From Gracilaria vermiculophylla (Eukaryota > Rhodophyta > Florideophyceae > Gracilariales > Gracilariaceae), in contig JAHNZQ020000227.1 in the NCBI GenBank assembly GCA_019155205.2, forward strand, positions 1,211,728-1,231,982: DNA of 20,255 nucleotides, given 5' to 3'. The first letter of the stretch is position 1. The number at the start of each line of letters is the position of its first letter. Made by a program: the position numbers and the translations under genes. The notes beneath the pieces were generated by a model that saw only the letters and a list, made by a program, of their open reading frames with translations, searched no databases and had not been told where the DNA came from. Shown here piece by piece: positions 18,221 through 20,255 of this stretch.

Positions 18221-19960
18221 GTGACTCATGTACATCAGCTTTGTCATGGAGCATCGGTTTGGATGCAGAAGCACGCGTTTGTGCCACGCGCACGCGTTTG
18301 TGCCACGCGCCTGCCACGCGGATCCAACTGCTGCAAGGAAGGCGCCGCAAAGTGCCAACCCGGCACTTTCTGCGGCTTTCTCGCCGACTCAAACCAAGAT
18401 CAGCGCACTTCTCTCCCGCAACTTCCGACCGGTGCCGACTGCGACCTCACGTCGACCGACGCCTGCCAAGGCGATCTTGTGTGTAACATAGAACCAAAGT
18501 GTCGAGCAATTCTTTTCGGCGGGGCCGGTGACTTTTGCCAGTCCGACCATGACTGCCAGGCGCAAAATGGCTTCTACTGCCGTTCCGACTTTACGCTTTA
18601 CGCAGTGCAACGCCACAAGGCCGCACAGAGCTGCGTGTGGACTGGGATGTGATAACTATGAGTGCTAGGGCTTTTCCGTCGACGCCATCAAGACGTATGG
18701 ACAAAAGACCGAAAAGGCCGGCTTGTATCAACGTCTGCAGACAGCCGGCCAGAAGTGCACCGAAGACGCACATTGTCAGAATTTCATACCGTTTCTTGAC
18801 TCCCCTCGCACGCACGACCTGTTGGGCAACAGTCCGACCGGTGGTGTAGGCAAGTGCTTGCTACAGAGCGAGCTCATCAAAGAACTCGGTGTGGCTTGCG
18901 ACCCAAACTTTGATAGGTGTGACGGCAGGAGAAGCGCCAGTTGCGATCGTGTGTAAGGTCACAAGTACCGCTGTGTGCAGCGCGCCGCCCTTCATGATTC
19001 ACTTGCGTGCTGCACGCCGCACTCGCCGTTTAGTCGCTGTCCCCTCGACATTCGTGGTATTTCACAAGAGTGCCGTCGCGAGCTGTTACTCTCTAAGCAG
19101 TTTCACGGTATGTTTGGGTGCAGTCGCCTTCGTGAACGCGGGCCACTGGGTGCGGCCTGTGCCAACCACGGGTTTGTGACTTGTGGAAGGCATGCGGTCG
19201 GCACAGAGGTTCCAGGTGTTGAGCGCCCATTCTTTGGCGCGAAGTTCCCGTTGCAAACCTGCATGAAGGTTTTGCCGACTGGTGCGCGGTACGAGGATCG
19301 GTTCTGCTTCACTTGAGAGCAGGGTGCGTTTTGTGTCAATGGCACTTGTCAGAATTCAGAAACTGCCCCATCTGTTCCTGTCACCTTTACTATCGATGGT
19401 GAGGATTGTTCTGAGTTGAAACGCATGCCTGCCACGGAAGGCAGAGTAGATCCTGAGTCGCCAGGAAGGAGAAAGCTGTGTCATCTACCGGTTTTGCAAG
19501 TGGGTTTGTGGGAACCGTGTTTCAATACCTCTAGATTTGAACGAGTAAGTGTCTACTTGAACGTCCAATATGGACCCTGATACATACAAACGCTGTTTAT
19601 CACCTGTGTCTGTCGCTGAAACCAGAAATGCGAGAAAGATTTGCAGTGTGGGAGAGACGACTACAAGGGTCGCGACTGGAGGCTTTTCCGACCGAAGAAC
19701 AAAATCGGATTCATTTGTGAGAACGATGATTCGTGCATGCGACATGTCAAGTGCGATTCATCTTTTGGCACACTACCATTCCAAAGCAGATGCTACGACC
19801 CAGCTCTATCTCTCAACGTCGGTGATTCATGCCGTCCGAATCCTTGCCCGCATGAACCAAGATGCGTGGCACAGATTAACATGAATTCCTTTGGCCAGAG
19901 CAGGGCGCGCCCTCTTCCGCTCTGGTGCTTGCCATAAAACGGGTCAAGCATTTGTCAAAA
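18221..19960 (+). pseudogene. Cysteine-rich, secreted-type protein remnant, two frames
   Basis: Cys spacing reveals a decayed multi-module protein. In the first frame (18311-18600): CCKEGAAKCQPGTFC, then DCDLTSTDACQGDLVC and FCQSDHDCQAQNGFYC, i.e. repeated G-x-x-C-x5-7-C-x5-7-C modules. A frameshift near 18600 moves to another frame, which runs to about 19950 with CGLGCDNYEC, KCTEDAHCQN, ACDPNFDRCDGRRSASC, FCVNGTCQN, ICENDDSCMRHVKC and SCRPNPCPHEPRC. Stops break it near 18690 and at 18954, 19314, 19577, 19610 and 19935. Such spacing is typical of disulfide-rich extracellular proteins, but I cannot name a family. No signal peptide is visible: the N-terminal end is disturbed by a 19 bp duplication. 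Introns could explain some breaks, but clear splice sites were not seen. Total length would exceed 550 residues. Confidence 0.6.
18273..18320. repeat. 19 bp tandem duplication, about 2.5 copies
   Basis: The unit ACGCGTTTGTGCCACGCGC occurs at 18273-18291 and exactly again at 18292-18310, followed by a partial third (TGCCACGCG). A 19-base unit shifts the reading frame and lies just before the first Cys module of the cysteine-rich remnant. Confidence 0.9.
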
Positions 19961-20080
19961 GGTAGCCGGTTTGTTCCAGCAGTGTTCACCGGAAGAGAAC
20001 GTTGCATCTGCCTCAGAACATTTGAGGAGCAGCGAACTTGGGGTGTGCGTGCGTGCCCTCTTCTCAAATGTGACATGTGT

Positions 20081-20214
20081 ATCAACTCATTGAATCGTGC
20101 TCTATCAGTTGTGATGAGATGGATGCATCAATTCAATGAATCGTGCTGTATCAGTTAGGATGAAATGGATGTATCAATTCAATGAATCGTGCCGTATCAG
20201 TTAGGATGAGATGG
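20081..20214. repeat. 46 bp tandem repeat, 2.9 copies
   Basis: Copies start at 20081, 20127 and 20173 (ATCAA(C/T)TCA(A/T)TGAATCGTGC...TATCAGTT). Copies 2 and 3 differ at few positions and copy 1 is slightly more diverged. The third is cut short at about 20214. The unit is not a multiple of three and has no ORF of note. Confidence 0.92.
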
Positions 20215-20255
20215 TTTTGCAAAATGGTTCTTCATATTAAAGCTCCAGAGACCCC

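Noticed and set aside
20081..20214. CRISPR-like array
   Set aside because: The repeats are directly adjacent with no spacers and the context is eukaryotic.

Overview
This window looks like eukaryotic nuclear DNA. It carries no bacterial-style operon and is mostly LTR retrotransposons in several stages of decay, in both orientations. TATA-box promoters, an initiator-tRNA(Met) primer site of standard eukaryotic sequence, and a remnant of a secreted-type cysteine-rich protein fit a protist, algal or oomycete-like genome. The lineage cannot be fixed from this sequence alone.

Layout: (1) 1-1189 (+) is the 3' end of a Copia pol (reverse transcriptase and RNase H), broken by three stop codons, followed by a polypurine tract and the start of its 3' LTR. 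(2) 1536-2908 holds two diverged copies of a chromovirus (Ty3/Gypsy) chromodomain in opposite orientations. The (-) copy is isolated. The (+) copy ends an integrase remnant that runs into a polypurine tract. (3) 2909-6218 is poorly resolved, with a gag-like frame on (-) near 3.1-4.3 kb and coding-like but unrecognised (+) frames at 3.9-5.6 kb. (4) 6219-9627 (-) is a decayed Ty3/Gypsy gag-protease-RT whose RNase H and integrase are gone. (5) 10170-10376 (-) resembles a Copia gag. (6) 11020-12040 (-) is a Ty3/Gypsy integrase with its three modules in order but split by frameshifts. (7) 12598-13006 (+) is a TATA box and a short unrecognised ORF whose end is supplied by an LTR. (8) 12989-17679 (-) is the best preserved element, a 4.69 kb Copia retrotransposon with two 225 bp LTRs (12 differences), PBS, PPT and gag-pol broken by few lesions. 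(9) 18221-19960 (+) is a cysteine-rich pseudogene. (10) 20081-20214 is a 46 bp tandem repeat.

The most interesting part is the Copia element at 12989-17679. Its primer site is complementary to the anticodon stem-loop of initiator tRNA(Met), as in Drosophila copia, and abuts an LTR with TCT...AGA rather than TG...CA ends. Each LTR places its TATA box between two long palindromes that are perfect in the 5' LTR. I found no host defence system, RNA gene or CRISPR array. Apart from the cysteine-rich remnant and the short ORF, the window holds only mobile-element debris.
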